A stretch of DNA of 37,504 nucleotides from Segatella paludivivens DSM 17968 = JCM 13650. GTDB lineage: Bacteria; Bacteroidota; Bacteroidia; Bacteroidales; Bacteroidaceae. Positions 27,526-36,447 of this stretch are shown in pieces. Position 1 is the first letter of the stretch; every line of letters starts with the position of its first letter. Below the pieces are notes generated by a model, which saw only the letters and a list, made by a program, of their open reading frames with translations, made no database searches and was not told the origin of the DNA. A program made the translations under genes and the position numbers. The DNA lies in assembly GCF_000373185.1 (NCBI RefSeq), contig NZ_KB890640.1, positions 1-37,504 of the forward strand. Reading direction: 5' to 3'.

Positions 27526-29352
27526 ATGATAAAAAAGTTTTTGCGAGGTATAAATGAATCATTTTTATTATTAATTATTATTATTTCTACATTTTGTTCA
27601 TGTGCAAACGAAATAAATGTTTTTGAAGAAAATAATAATAAACAAATTAACTTTTCTGTATCTGTACCTCAATGGAAGAATACGGATTCATTGGCAAATA
27701 CGAAAATTTCACGTGCAACACCAATTACGGATACATCATTTGGTGCAGATAAAAGTTTTAACTTAATTGCAGATCAAAATGACGGAGCTGGCAACTACAG
27801 TACATTGATAAATGGTCAAGCTGTTACTTATACCAATAATATATGGAAAACGTCAAATGATTATTATTGGTCAGGAATAGCTAACAAAACTATAAGCTTT
27901 TATGCATATTATCCTAGTACTATTAGCAATGTTAGTCATACAGCGGGCTCTGCTCCAACTTTATTATATACTGTCCCTTCTGATGCTAGCAACCAGATTG
28001 ATATAATTACAGCTACAGGTAATAATGTTAGTGGCAATACCAATTCTTCTACCCCATTGACATTCAATCATATTTTTGCAGCAGTAAAGTTTGCAGTTGG
28101 TACTAACGGGCTACCTAGTGGCACTATAAAATCAATAACAATAAGTGGAATAAAAAATTCAGGAACATATACTTTTGGTACTGGATGGACTTTAGGATCA
28201 TCTACATCATCATTTACTGTATCACCATCTACTACAATAACAGGTGCTAGCGGAGAAAATGTCACATCTGATGCTTTTACTTTGATGATGATTCCTCAAG
28301 CTTTCAATAATGCAACTGTTTCATTAGTTTACAATAATGGTACTACGTTTTCTATTACAATATCAGGAACGTGGAATGCAGGTGGAGTTTATACTTATAA
28401 TCTGTCTAAGACCATAGTCTTTAATTATAATTACACTGGTGCGGTTCAGACCTTTACAGCTCCTTATACAGGTACATACAAGATAGAATGCTGGGGAGCT
28501 AAGGGAGGAGATGACCCTTGTAAAGGCGGAGCTTTACCTGGCAAAGGAGCCTATACCTCTGGATATATAAATCTAACATTTGGTAAACAATTATTTCTCT
28601 ATTTGGGTGGTATAGGTAATAGTATTTATAAACAAATAAACTATGGTGGCTGGAATGGAGGCGGCACTAGTTCTTCAAATGCAAATATATATTTTCCTTC
28701 AGGTGGTGGTGGTTCTACAGATGTGAGACTCATAAAGCATTCTGGTAGTGACGGCTGGAGCGGAACTTCATCTCTTCTAAGTAGGATTATGGTTGCAGCA
28801 GGCGGAGGTGGATGCTTAGGCGATAATGCAACAATTGCTTATGGTGCTAATGCTGGAGGTCTCAAAGGATATGCTGCATATAATTCTGATAATAGCAATT
28901 ATACCGAGTCAGAATATGATGGTACTGGTTCTAGCCAAATATCATGCGGATCGTGCCCAGCTTATGAGGACATTAATTGGTTTGGCTATATATATATCAA
29001 AGATGGGACAATGCATCCATGGGGCTACTTTGGTTATGCCAACCAATCATACGTTGATCTATATTGGGCCGGCGGTGGCGGTGGCGGCTGGTGGGGAGGA
29101 GTCTCTATATTTGGTCGTGGTGGTTGTGGCGGTTCTTCATTTATATCAGGAATGACTGGTTGTGTAGCTATGTCTGCGGATGGAACGCAAAATGCGAGTG
29201 TGAATTATATGACAATTGGTGGAACAACATATTCATTTACATCACCAGTTATGAATGACGGTGCATCCTCAATGCCTTCACCTAGCGGTGGAACAGAGAC
29301 TGGGCATAATGATAAAGGCTATGCTCGTATCACATTTGTTGCTGCTAATTAA
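27526..29352 (+). CDS. Fimbrillin-like lipoprotein with glycine-rich domain (array gene 15)
   Basis: 608 residues with one extra Ile in the signal peptide (Cys26, Arg63). Block A is the reciprocal of that in the gene at 15654: it begins TSFGADKSF and switches after NDGAGNYSTLI to NGQAVTYTNNIWKTS. Block B starts ISNVSHTAG and changes to SDASNQIDIITA. C is the KFAVGTNGLPSG form. The tip (298-608) is the Cys-pair subtype (KIECWGAKGG and SGMTGCVAM), closely related to the tip at 2223, including SCGSCPAY and GGGGGGWWGG. It ends GYARITFVAAN. Confidence 0.92.
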   Translation: MIKKFLRGINESFLLLIIIISTFCSCANEINVFEENNNKQINFSVSVPQWKNTDSLANTKISRATPITDTSFGADKSFNLIADQNDGAGNYSTLINGQAVTYTNNIWKTSNDYYWSGIANKTISFYAYYPSTISNVSHTAGSAPTLLYTVPSDASNQIDIITATGNNVSGNTNSSTPLTFNHIFAAVKFAVGTNGLPSGTIKSITISGIKNSGTYTFGTGWTLGSSTSSFTVSPSTTITGASGENVTSDAFTLMMIPQAFNNATVSLVYNNGTTFSITISGTWNAGGVYTYNLSKTIVFNYNYTGAVQTFTAPYTGTYKIECWGAKGGDDPCKGGALPGKGAYTSGYINLTFGKQLFLYLGGIGNSIYKQINYGGWNGGGTSSSNANIYFPSGGGGSTDVRLIKHSGSDGWSGTSSLLSRIMVAAGGGGCLGDNATIAYGANAGGLKGYAAYNSDNSNYTESEYDGTGSSQISCGSCPAYEDINWFGYIYIKDGTMHPWGYFGYANQSYVDLYWAGGGGGGWWGGVSIFGRGGCGGSSFISGMTGCVAMSADGTQNASVNYMTIGGTTYSFTSPVMNDGASSMPSPSGGTETGHNDKGYARITFVAAN

Positions 29353-29369
29353 ACACCTCTTCTCAACCT

Positions 29370-29398
29370 TTTCTCTTCTCTCGCGGAGAGAAGAGAAA
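29370..29398 (+). repeat. Cassette palindrome 16
   Basis: 13-bp arms, GCG at 29383-29385, AAGGA 7 nt before the ATG at 29409. Confidence 0.95.
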
Positions 29399-29408
29399 GG
29401 ATTGAGTT

Positions 29409-31088
29409 ATGGGAAAGAAGTCTTTGCGAGATATTAATGTATCACTTTTGCTATTAATCATTATTTCCATGTTTTGTTCGTGTGCTGCTGATATGAATAT
29501 GCTTAATGGAAATAATAATAACCAAATTAACTTTTCTGTATCTGTGCCTGTATGGAAAAATGCAGATTCATTGTCTAGTTCAAAGACTTCACGTGCAACA
29601 CCAATTACGGATACATCATTTGGTGCAGATAAAAATTTTAACTTAATAGCAGACCAAAATGATGGAGCTGGCAATTACAGTACATTGATAGATAAAGAAT
29701 CTGTATCTTTCACTAATAATATATGGCAGACAACTCCTTCTCATTATTATTGGTCAGGAACTGCAAATAAAACTATGAACTTTTATGCTTACTATCCTAC
29801 AAGTATTTCTGGTAATATTTCTCATACAGCAGGGGCTTCACCAACTTTATCATATACAGTTCCAAATGATGCAGTCAACCAACTTGATATAATGACAGCT
29901 ACAGCTAATAATATTAATGGAAATACCAATTCTTCTACCCCATTGACATTCAATCATATTTTTGCAGCTGTAAAGTTTGCAGTCGGAACTAACGGGTTAC
30001 CTAGCGGCACTATTAAGTCAATATCCATAAGTGGAATTTATAATTCAGGGACCTATACGTTTGGTAGCGGATGGTCAAATGTAACAGGTTCCAATACATT
30101 TGTAATATCACCATCAACTGTTATAACAGGTACATCTGGTGCTAATATTACCTCTGATACATACACATTGATGATGATTCCTCAAATATTTACAAGTGCT
30201 ACTATAACACTTACATATAATACAGGAACATCATATAAACAAATAATATCTGGAAATTGGACTGCTGGAGCAACATATACTTATAATTTGTCAAAACCTG
30301 TAAATGTTGGTGATTACTATTATAGTGATGGAACGTGGGGTACAATTGCTGAGCATACTAATTCTACAGCTAAACCTATTGCAGTCATATTTAGTAATTC
30401 AACAAGTGCGATAGATAAGGGATATGGATGGAAACATGGCTATGCTATAGCATTACAATACGCATATAAAGGTACACTTAATTGGTCTTCAAGCACTTAT
30501 GCAAATACATTAGAAATGGGACAGACATATACAGACATAAGCAGCGTTGAAAGTGATTTAGAAGGATATACACATACAAAAACCATAATAACGAAGTCAA
30601 CAAACCTATCAACAGATTATCCTACGTTTTATTATGCATATAACTATAATAATACGGTAGTTCCACCTACTAATAGTAGCAGATGGTTTTTAGCAAGTAT
30701 TGGTCAATATCATTTGTTTTCTATAAATATTTGCAAAATACCAACATCTACATATTATTTATCATCAACTTTTATTTCTTCAGGTTGGGCTTGGGCACGT
30801 AATGACAATGGGGCATTTAACTCTTCATTCTTGGCCAGAGATAACTTTAACGCATGTTTAACAACAGCAGAAAACGCAGGAGCAAGTGTTGATAAGGTGT
30901 TGTGTGGATCATCGGACTATCCTGATTGGGTTGATTCTTGGTATAATTCAAGTTCTGAATATTCTGCAACAAATCCATATTTTCTATTATTTGGTGCAGG
31001 TGGTGATTTAATGTATGATCATAGAAGAACTAAAAATAATACAACCGATAATTTACGTGTGTGCATAAGACCTGTTATTGCCTTTTAA
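29409..31088 (+). CDS. Fimbrillin-like lipoprotein with FISUMP/C-type-lectin-like domain (array gene 16)
   Basis: 559 residues, lipobox FCSC (Cys25, followed by AADMN), Arg62. Block C is a hybrid: KFAVGTNGLPSGTIKS of type one, then GSGWSNVTGSNTFVIS of type three, then back to DTYTLMMIPQIF. The lectin-like domain (295-559) starts GDYYYSDGTWGTIAEHT, has RWFLAS near 424 in place of GWYLPS, a long insert and SSSEYSAT near 513, and ends CIRPVIAF. A 90-nt trailer follows, with a short AATAAG/CTTATT inverted repeat near 31136-31149 that is too weak to call a terminator. Confidence 0.9.
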   Translation: MGKKSLRDINVSLLLLIIISMFCSCAADMNMLNGNNNNQINFSVSVPVWKNADSLSSSKTSRATPITDTSFGADKNFNLIADQNDGAGNYSTLIDKESVSFTNNIWQTTPSHYYWSGTANKTMNFYAYYPTSISGNISHTAGASPTLSYTVPNDAVNQLDIMTATANNINGNTNSSTPLTFNHIFAAVKFAVGTNGLPSGTIKSISISGIYNSGTYTFGSGWSNVTGSNTFVISPSTVITGTSGANITSDTYTLMMIPQIFTSATITLTYNTGTSYKQIISGNWTAGATYTYNLSKPVNVGDYYYSDGTWGTIAEHTNSTAKPIAVIFSNSTSAIDKGYGWKHGYAIALQYAYKGTLNWSSSTYANTLEMGQTYTDISSVESDLEGYTHTKTIITKSTNLSTDYPTFYYAYNYNNTVVPPTNSSRWFLASIGQYHLFSINICKIPTSTYYLSSTFISSGWAWARNDNGAFNSSFLARDNFNACLTTAENAGASVDKVLCGSSDYPDWVDSWYNSSSEYSATNPYFLLFGAGGDLMYDHRRTKNNTTDNLRVCIRPVIAF

Positions 31089-31178
31089 TTAATCATTGTT
31101 AATGAAACTTTCCTCATAAAAATAAGTTTTACTAGAATAAGCACTTATTTTGCTAATAAAATACTAGTTTTCCATTCC

Positions 31179-31207
31179 TTTCTCTTCTCTCGCGGAGAGA
31201 AGAGAAA
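31179..31207 (+). repeat. Cassette palindrome 17
   Basis: 13-bp arms, GCG at 31192-31194, AAGGA 7 nt before the ATG at 31218. Confidence 0.95.
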
Positions 31208-31217
31208 GGATTGAGTT

Positions 31218-32876
31218 ATGATAAAAAAGTTTTTGCGAGGTATCAATGTATCACTTTTATTATTAATTATTATTTATACATTTTGTTCATGTGCGAACGA
31301 ATTGAATGTTTTTGAAGGAAATAATAATAAACAAATTAACTTTTCTGTATCTGTACCCGAATGGAAGAATACGGATTCATTGATAACTACGAAAACTTCA
31401 CGCGCAATGCCTGTAGGTGGCTCATCATTAAGCACTTCCAATACATTTAACTTAATAGCAGACCAAAATGACGGATCTGGTAACTACAGTACATTAATAA
31501 ATAGTCAAGCTGTTACTTATACCAATAATATATGGAAAACATCAAAGGAATATTATTGGTCAGGAATAGCTAACAAAACTATAAGCTTCTATGCATACTA
31601 TCCTAGTACTATTAGTAATGTTAGTCATACAGCAGGCTCTTCTCCTACTTTGTCCTATACAGTTCCTGATAATGTATCTGATCAAATAGATATAATGACA
31701 GCTACAAATAATAATGTTAGTGGTAATACTAATTCTTCTACTCCATTGACTTTTAATCATATATTTTCAGCCGTACAGTTTAATATAGGTAGTTCTGGTA
31801 TGCCTAACGGTACTATAACAGGAATTTCTTTAAATAATATATTGTATAAGGGAACATATAACTTTAATGGAACATGGACTCAGGATGCAACAACAAAAAA
31901 GTCTTTTTCACAAACTGTATCATCTTCAACGGCAGGCAGTACAGTAATAACATCAGGCGCAACAACTTTTATGATGATGCCTCAAATATTAGGTAGTGAT
32001 GCAAGTATAACCGTTACTTATAGTAATGGTGGAACGCTTACTCAATCTATAGCTGGTACATGGACAGCAGGGAACATATACGCATATAATGTTTCGAAAA
32101 CAATATCTGTAGCGAATTTTGATTATACTGGTGGTGTTCAAACATATACTGTCCCTATTACTGGGACATACAAAATAGAATGTTGGGGAGGTCAAGGTGG
32201 TTCTGCGACATACAATGCAACAGTATTAGGAGGAAAAGGTGGTTATTCCTATGGCAATATAATGTTAACAAAAGATAAAAAATTATATATATCAATAGGT
32301 GGAGCAGGTGCTAATGGTACCACTATGAATACGACTCTTGGAGGATGGAATGGTGGAGCATCGCGCGTAGGAACAAATCCTGATCATATAGTTGGCGGTG
32401 GTGGTGGATGTACGTCTATTCAATCTACCTTTATGGGAGATGGTCAGTTAAAAAATTATGAAACTGTAAAAGATATTGAGGTTTTAATTGTTGCTGGAGG
32501 AGGAGGTGGTGGATTTTGGCGTACAGCTTCTGGCTATATATTTTCTGGAGTTGGGGGAAATGGAGGAGGAATAACTGGTGAAAATGGAACTAGTGGATGG
32601 ACTGAGACATCACAACCTTGGGGTAGCGGAGGAACACAAACAAGTGGTGGAACCAACTCATATGACGAACCTGGATCTTTTGGAATGGGTGGTGGTGACC
32701 AAAATTTGCATGCAGGCGGTGGTGGTGGATGGTACGGTGGCGGTGCTGGATATGGTGGTGCAGGTGGTGGTTCTGGTCACTTAAATTCAAATCTAATCAG
32801 TGGAAATACAGGCATGGGTAATGGTGTGCATTCTGGCAATGGATACGCCCGAATAACCTTCATTTCTGCAAATTAA
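31218..32876 (+). CDS. Fimbrillin-like lipoprotein with glycine-rich domain (array gene 17)
   Basis: 552 residues, Cys25, Arg62. Blocks: SLSTSNTF (A), ISNVSHTAG (B), second-type C (FNIGSSGMPNG, TFMMMPQIL). The tip (299-552) is that of the 877-residue protein at 11101 over most of its length (GASRVGTNPDHIVGGGGGC, GGGDQNLHAGGGGGWYGG). It starts with the Cys-containing KIECWGGQGG instead of NLEVWGASGG and ends with GSGHLNSNLISG instead of GSGYVGG. The first Cys therefore has no partner in the usual SSFISG-GC position. It looks like a recombinant tip. Confidence 0.92.
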   Translation: MIKKFLRGINVSLLLLIIIYTFCSCANELNVFEGNNNKQINFSVSVPEWKNTDSLITTKTSRAMPVGGSSLSTSNTFNLIADQNDGSGNYSTLINSQAVTYTNNIWKTSKEYYWSGIANKTISFYAYYPSTISNVSHTAGSSPTLSYTVPDNVSDQIDIMTATNNNVSGNTNSSTPLTFNHIFSAVQFNIGSSGMPNGTITGISLNNILYKGTYNFNGTWTQDATTKKSFSQTVSSSTAGSTVITSGATTFMMMPQILGSDASITVTYSNGGTLTQSIAGTWTAGNIYAYNVSKTISVANFDYTGGVQTYTVPITGTYKIECWGGQGGSATYNATVLGGKGGYSYGNIMLTKDKKLYISIGGAGANGTTMNTTLGGWNGGASRVGTNPDHIVGGGGGCTSIQSTFMGDGQLKNYETVKDIEVLIVAGGGGGGFWRTASGYIFSGVGGNGGGITGENGTSGWTETSQPWGSGGTQTSGGTNSYDEPGSFGMGGGDQNLHAGGGGGWYGGGAGYGGAGGGSGHLNSNLISGNTGMGNGVHSGNGYARITFISAN

Positions 32877-32893
32877 ATGTTTATTCCCATTCT

Positions 32894-32922
32894 TTTCTCT
32901 TCTCTCGCGGAGAGAAGAGAAA
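32894..32922 (+). repeat. Cassette palindrome 18
   Basis: 13-bp arms, GCG at 32907-32909, AAGGA 7 nt before the ATG at 32933; 17 nt after the preceding stop. Confidence 0.95.
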
Positions 32923-32932
32923 GGATTGAGTT

Positions 32933-34579
32933 ATGGGAAAGAAGTTTTTGCGAGGTATCAATGTATTGCTTTTGTTATTAATCATTATTTCTACGTTTTC
33001 TTCATGTGCAAACGAAATAAATATTTTTGGAGAAAACAATAATGAACAAATTAACTTTTCAGTATCTGCACCTGAATGGAAGAATACAGATTCATTAACA
33101 ACTACGAAAACTTCACGTTCCACACCGATTACGGACAACTCATTTGGTACAGATAAAAGTTTTAACTTGATTGCAGACCAAAATGATGGAGCTGGCAATT
33201 ACAGTACATTAATAGATAAAGAGTCTGTATCTTTCACTAATAACATATGGCAGACAACTCCTTCTCATTATTATTGGTCAGGATTTGTAAATAAAACGGT
33301 TAACTTTTATGCATACTACCCTAGTAATATAAGTAATGTTAGTCATACAGCAGGCTCTCCTCCTACTTTATCCTATACAGTTCCTGATAATGTATCTGAT
33401 CAAATAGATATAATGACAGCTACAGGGATTAATGTTAGCGGTAATACTAATTCTTCTACTCCATTGACTTTTAACCATATATTTGCAGCAGTAAAATTTT
33501 CAGTCGGTACTAATGGCCTACCTAGTGGAACTATAAAATCTATAACAATAAGTGGAATAAAGAATTCAGGCCCATACACTTTTGGAAGTGGATGGGCTCT
33601 TGGTTCAACAACATCATCATTTACAGTATCACCATCTACTACAATAACTGGAGCAGTCGGAGCAAATATTACATCTGATACTTTTACTATGATGATGATT
33701 CCTCAAATTTTCACAAATGCGACCATTACGCTTACATATAATACTGGGACATCATATAAACAAACAATATCTGGGAACTGGACTGCAGGAACAACATATA
33801 CTTATAATTTATCAAAACCTGTAAATATTGGCGACTATTATTATAATGATGGAACTTGGGGTACTATTGCTGAGCATTCAAACTCAACGGCATCACCTAT
33901 CGGTATTATCTTTAGTAACTCTGCGAGCAATATTGATAAAGGGCATAATTGGGCTCATGGTTATGCTATGGCACTTCAAAATACAGGATCAAGCAGTGCA
34001 ACCTATCAATGGTACACCTCAGACAGTAGCAACCCGACTGGAACATATATTAACGGACTAGATGATATCATGTCCGACAAAGACGGCTACACACATAGCT
34101 GTTATCTACAAGCATCAAACTATGCCGCAGGTATTGCAGCCAATAGTTATGTGGCAAAGGATAAAAATGGCAATAACGTTGGGCTTCCTATAGGTACTAG
34201 TGGTTGGTTTCTTCCAAGTTCTGGCCAATGGTATGATATATGTGCTAGACTCGGAGGAATGGCAACTGCCAGTGGCAAGAACTATACAAGTGGTAGTGAG
34301 CGCAACCTACGTTGGTACAGTATTGATATAAGTGGGGACACTAATAATTATTCCAGTTTGTGTGTATCGGATCTCAATATTTATTTGAACGCCTTAAGGG
34401 AAAGAGGCTATAGTGTAGATCTATTCAGTAACAACAATGAGTATTATTGGAGTTCATCTGAGTATAGTAGTTTTGGGGCATGCAGTGTTGGTTTCGTTAG
34501 TGATGGTGACGTAGGTCTGGACTATAGTTGTTACGGCAAAACGAGTTCTTTCAGGGTCCGGCCTATCGTTGCCTTCTGA
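32933..34579 (+). CDS. Fimbrillin-like lipoprotein with FISUMP/C-type-lectin-like domain (array gene 18)
   Basis: 548 residues, lipobox FSSC (Cys25), Arg62 (KTSRST). Blocks: TDKSF-type A, ISNVSHTAG B, KFSVGTNGLPSG C with AVGANITSDTFTMMMIPQ as in the gene at 19261. The lectin-like domain (295-548) has GDYYYNDGTWGT, GWFLPS near 423, WSSSEYSS near 505 and RVRPIVAF at the end. From about 34000 to the stop the base composition is visibly richer in G+C than the rest of the gene, and the last 40 codons vary at the positions where known diversity-generating-retroelement targets vary. The trailer is 81 nt and begins CCTATTTAT. Confidence 0.9.
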   Translation: MGKKFLRGINVLLLLLIIISTFSSCANEINIFGENNNEQINFSVSAPEWKNTDSLTTTKTSRSTPITDNSFGTDKSFNLIADQNDGAGNYSTLIDKESVSFTNNIWQTTPSHYYWSGFVNKTVNFYAYYPSNISNVSHTAGSPPTLSYTVPDNVSDQIDIMTATGINVSGNTNSSTPLTFNHIFAAVKFSVGTNGLPSGTIKSITISGIKNSGPYTFGSGWALGSTTSSFTVSPSTTITGAVGANITSDTFTMMMIPQIFTNATITLTYNTGTSYKQTISGNWTAGTTYTYNLSKPVNIGDYYYNDGTWGTIAEHSNSTASPIGIIFSNSASNIDKGHNWAHGYAMALQNTGSSSATYQWYTSDSSNPTGTYINGLDDIMSDKDGYTHSCYLQASNYAAGIAANSYVAKDKNGNNVGLPIGTSGWFLPSSGQWYDICARLGGMATASGKNYTSGSERNLRWYSIDISGDTNNYSSLCVSDLNIYLNALRERGYSVDLFSNNNEYYWSSSEYSSFGACSVGFVSDGDVGLDYSCYGKTSSFRVRPIVAF

Positions 34580-34660
34580 CCTATTTATTTAACTATTAGA
34601 ACTTAAAAAATAAATTTATAGGTATTATAATAAATTGATTAAAATCTGATATGTTTGTCT

Positions 34661-34689
34661 TTTCTCTTCTCTCGCGGAGAGAAGAGAAA
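34661..34689 (+). repeat. Cassette palindrome 19
   Basis: 13-bp arms, GCG at 34674-34676, AAGGA 7 nt before the ATG at 34700. Confidence 0.95.
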
Positions 34690-34699
34690 GGATTGAGTT

Positions 34700-36316
34700 A
34701 TGATAAAAAAGTTTTTGCGAGGTATCAATGTATCACTTTTATTATTAATTATTATTTATACATTTTCTTCATGCGCAAACGAAATAAATGTTTTTGAAGA
34801 AAATAATAATAAACAAATTAACTTTTCTGTATCAGTACCCGAATGGAAAAATACGGATTCATTGGCAACTACGAAAACTTCACGCGCAATGCCTGTAGGT
34901 GGCTTATCATTAAGTACTTCCAATACATTTAACTTAATTGCAGACCAAAATGATGGAGCTGGCAATTACAATATCTTGATAGATAAAGAGCCTGTATCTT
35001 TCACTAATAATATGTGGCAGACTACGACTTCTCATTATTGGCCTGGCAAAAGCAATAACACTATCAACCTCTATGGATATTATCCAAATAGCATTAGTAT
35101 TATTTCTCACACAGCTGGTTCTGCACCAACTTTATCATATACAGTTCCAAATGATGCAGTCAACCAAATTGATATAATGACTGCTACAGCTAATAATGTT
35201 AGTGGTAGTACTAATTCTTCTACTCCATTAACTTTTAATCATATATTTGCTGCTGTAAAGTTTTCTGTAGGTACGAACAGACTACCTAGTGGAACTATTA
35301 AATCAATAACAATTAGTGGAATTCATAATTCAGGAACATATATTTTTGGCAGTGGATGGACCTTAGGGCCGTCGACATCAGCATTTACAGCATCACCATC
35401 TATTACCATAACAGGAGCGGCAGGAGCAAATATTACAGCTGGTACTTTTACAATGATGATGATTCCTCAAACATTTACAAATGCGACCATTACGCTTACA
35501 TATAATACTGGAACATCATATCAGCAAACTATACATGGGACCTGGACTGCTAATAATATTTACACCTACAATTTATCAAAACCTGTAAATATTGGAGACT
35601 ACTATTATAGCGATGGAACTTGGGGAACTATTGCAGAACATGTGAATTCGACAGCATCACCTATTGGCGTAATATTCTGTAATTCTACAAGCAATATTGA
35701 TAAAGGGCATAACTGGAATCATGGGTATGCAATGGCACTGCAAAATTCAGGATCAGCCAATGAGACTTATCCATGGTCTATATCAAACAGCGGTAATCCG
35801 ACAGGAACATATATAATAGGAGCAGACAATATAATGTCCGACAAAGACGGCTACACACATAGCTGTTATCTACAGACATCAGACTATACGGCAGGTATTG
35901 CAGCTAAAATTTATATGGCAAAGGATAAGAATGGTAATACCGTCGCTGTTCCAATAGGCACAAGTGGCTGGTTTCTTCCAAGTTCAGGTCAATGGTATGA
36001 TATATGTGTTAATCTTGGAGGGATGAAGGCTTATACTATGAGCACACAAAATTGGGTTAGATGGTACTGTGAAGACGATGGCTCTGGAATAAATTATGCC
36101 TCTATATGTGCATCAAATATAAATACTTACATGAATGCTATAATAGAAAAAGGATATAATGCAAACTTATTTGATATAAATAACGAATACTATTGGACTT
36201 CTTCTGAATGGGATGCTTCTTCTGCATGTCATGCACCATTTCGCACTGTTGGTGTGGCTGTTGGAAATTGGGAGAAAACAGAACTTTGTATAGTCCGTTC
36301 TGTTATAGCTTTCTAA
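34700..36316 (+). CDS. Fimbrillin-like lipoprotein with FISUMP/C-type-lectin-like domain (array gene 19)
   Basis: 538 residues, lipobox FSSC (Cys25), Arg62. Block A begins SLSTSNTF and then follows the form of the gene at 531 (LIDKEPVSFTNNMWQTTTSHYWPG). B is divergent (NLYGYYPNSISIISHTAG). C is KFSVGTNRLPSG with MMMIPQTF. The lectin-like domain (294-538) is the sister of that at 32933, sharing an exact 41-nt stretch (35834-35874 and 34070-34110), GWFLPSSGQWYDIC near 422 and WTSSEWDAS near 498, and it ends VRSVIAF. The 92-nt trailer begins GCTATTTAT, resembling the trailers of genes 531 and 32933. Confidence 0.9.
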   Translation: MIKKFLRGINVSLLLLIIIYTFSSCANEINVFEENNNKQINFSVSVPEWKNTDSLATTKTSRAMPVGGLSLSTSNTFNLIADQNDGAGNYNILIDKEPVSFTNNMWQTTTSHYWPGKSNNTINLYGYYPNSISIISHTAGSAPTLSYTVPNDAVNQIDIMTATANNVSGSTNSSTPLTFNHIFAAVKFSVGTNRLPSGTIKSITISGIHNSGTYIFGSGWTLGPSTSAFTASPSITITGAAGANITAGTFTMMMIPQTFTNATITLTYNTGTSYQQTIHGTWTANNIYTYNLSKPVNIGDYYYSDGTWGTIAEHVNSTASPIGVIFCNSTSNIDKGHNWNHGYAMALQNSGSANETYPWSISNSGNPTGTYIIGADNIMSDKDGYTHSCYLQTSDYTAGIAAKIYMAKDKNGNTVAVPIGTSGWFLPSSGQWYDICVNLGGMKAYTMSTQNWVRWYCEDDGSGINYASICASNINTYMNAIIEKGYNANLFDINNEYYWTSSEWDASSACHAPFRTVGVAVGNWEKTELCIVRSVIAF

Positions 36317-36408
36317 GCTATTTATAAAATTAAAGATTACTCGTTAATACCATTGATATAAGCTTTTATTGATTTGAAATTGTAATAGGATTATTATTTC
36401 TCATACCT

Positions 36409-36437
36409 TTTCTCTTCTCTCGCGGAGAGAAGAGAAA
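36409..36437 (+). repeat. Cassette palindrome 20
   Basis: 13-bp arms, GCG at 36422-36424, AAGGA 7 nt before the ATG at 36448. Confidence 0.95.
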
Positions 36438-36447
36438 GGATTGAGTT

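Noticed and set aside
31136..31149. AATAAG/CTTATT hairpin as a terminator
   Set aside because: The stem is short and AT-only with a 2-nt centre, and only four T residues precede the G.
487..36437. Regularly placed palindromic repeats as a CRISPR array
   Set aside because: Repeats are 1.6-3 kb apart with full genes between them, and there are no short spacers or cas genes.
487..36437. Palindromes as intrinsic terminators
   Set aside because: The stems are stable, but no U-run follows on either strand; the downstream bases are AAGGATTGAG leading straight into the next start codon.
487..36437. Integron attC sites
   Set aside because: There are no attC-like R and L boxes and no integron integrase; the repeats sit upstream of the start codons as perfect short palindromes.
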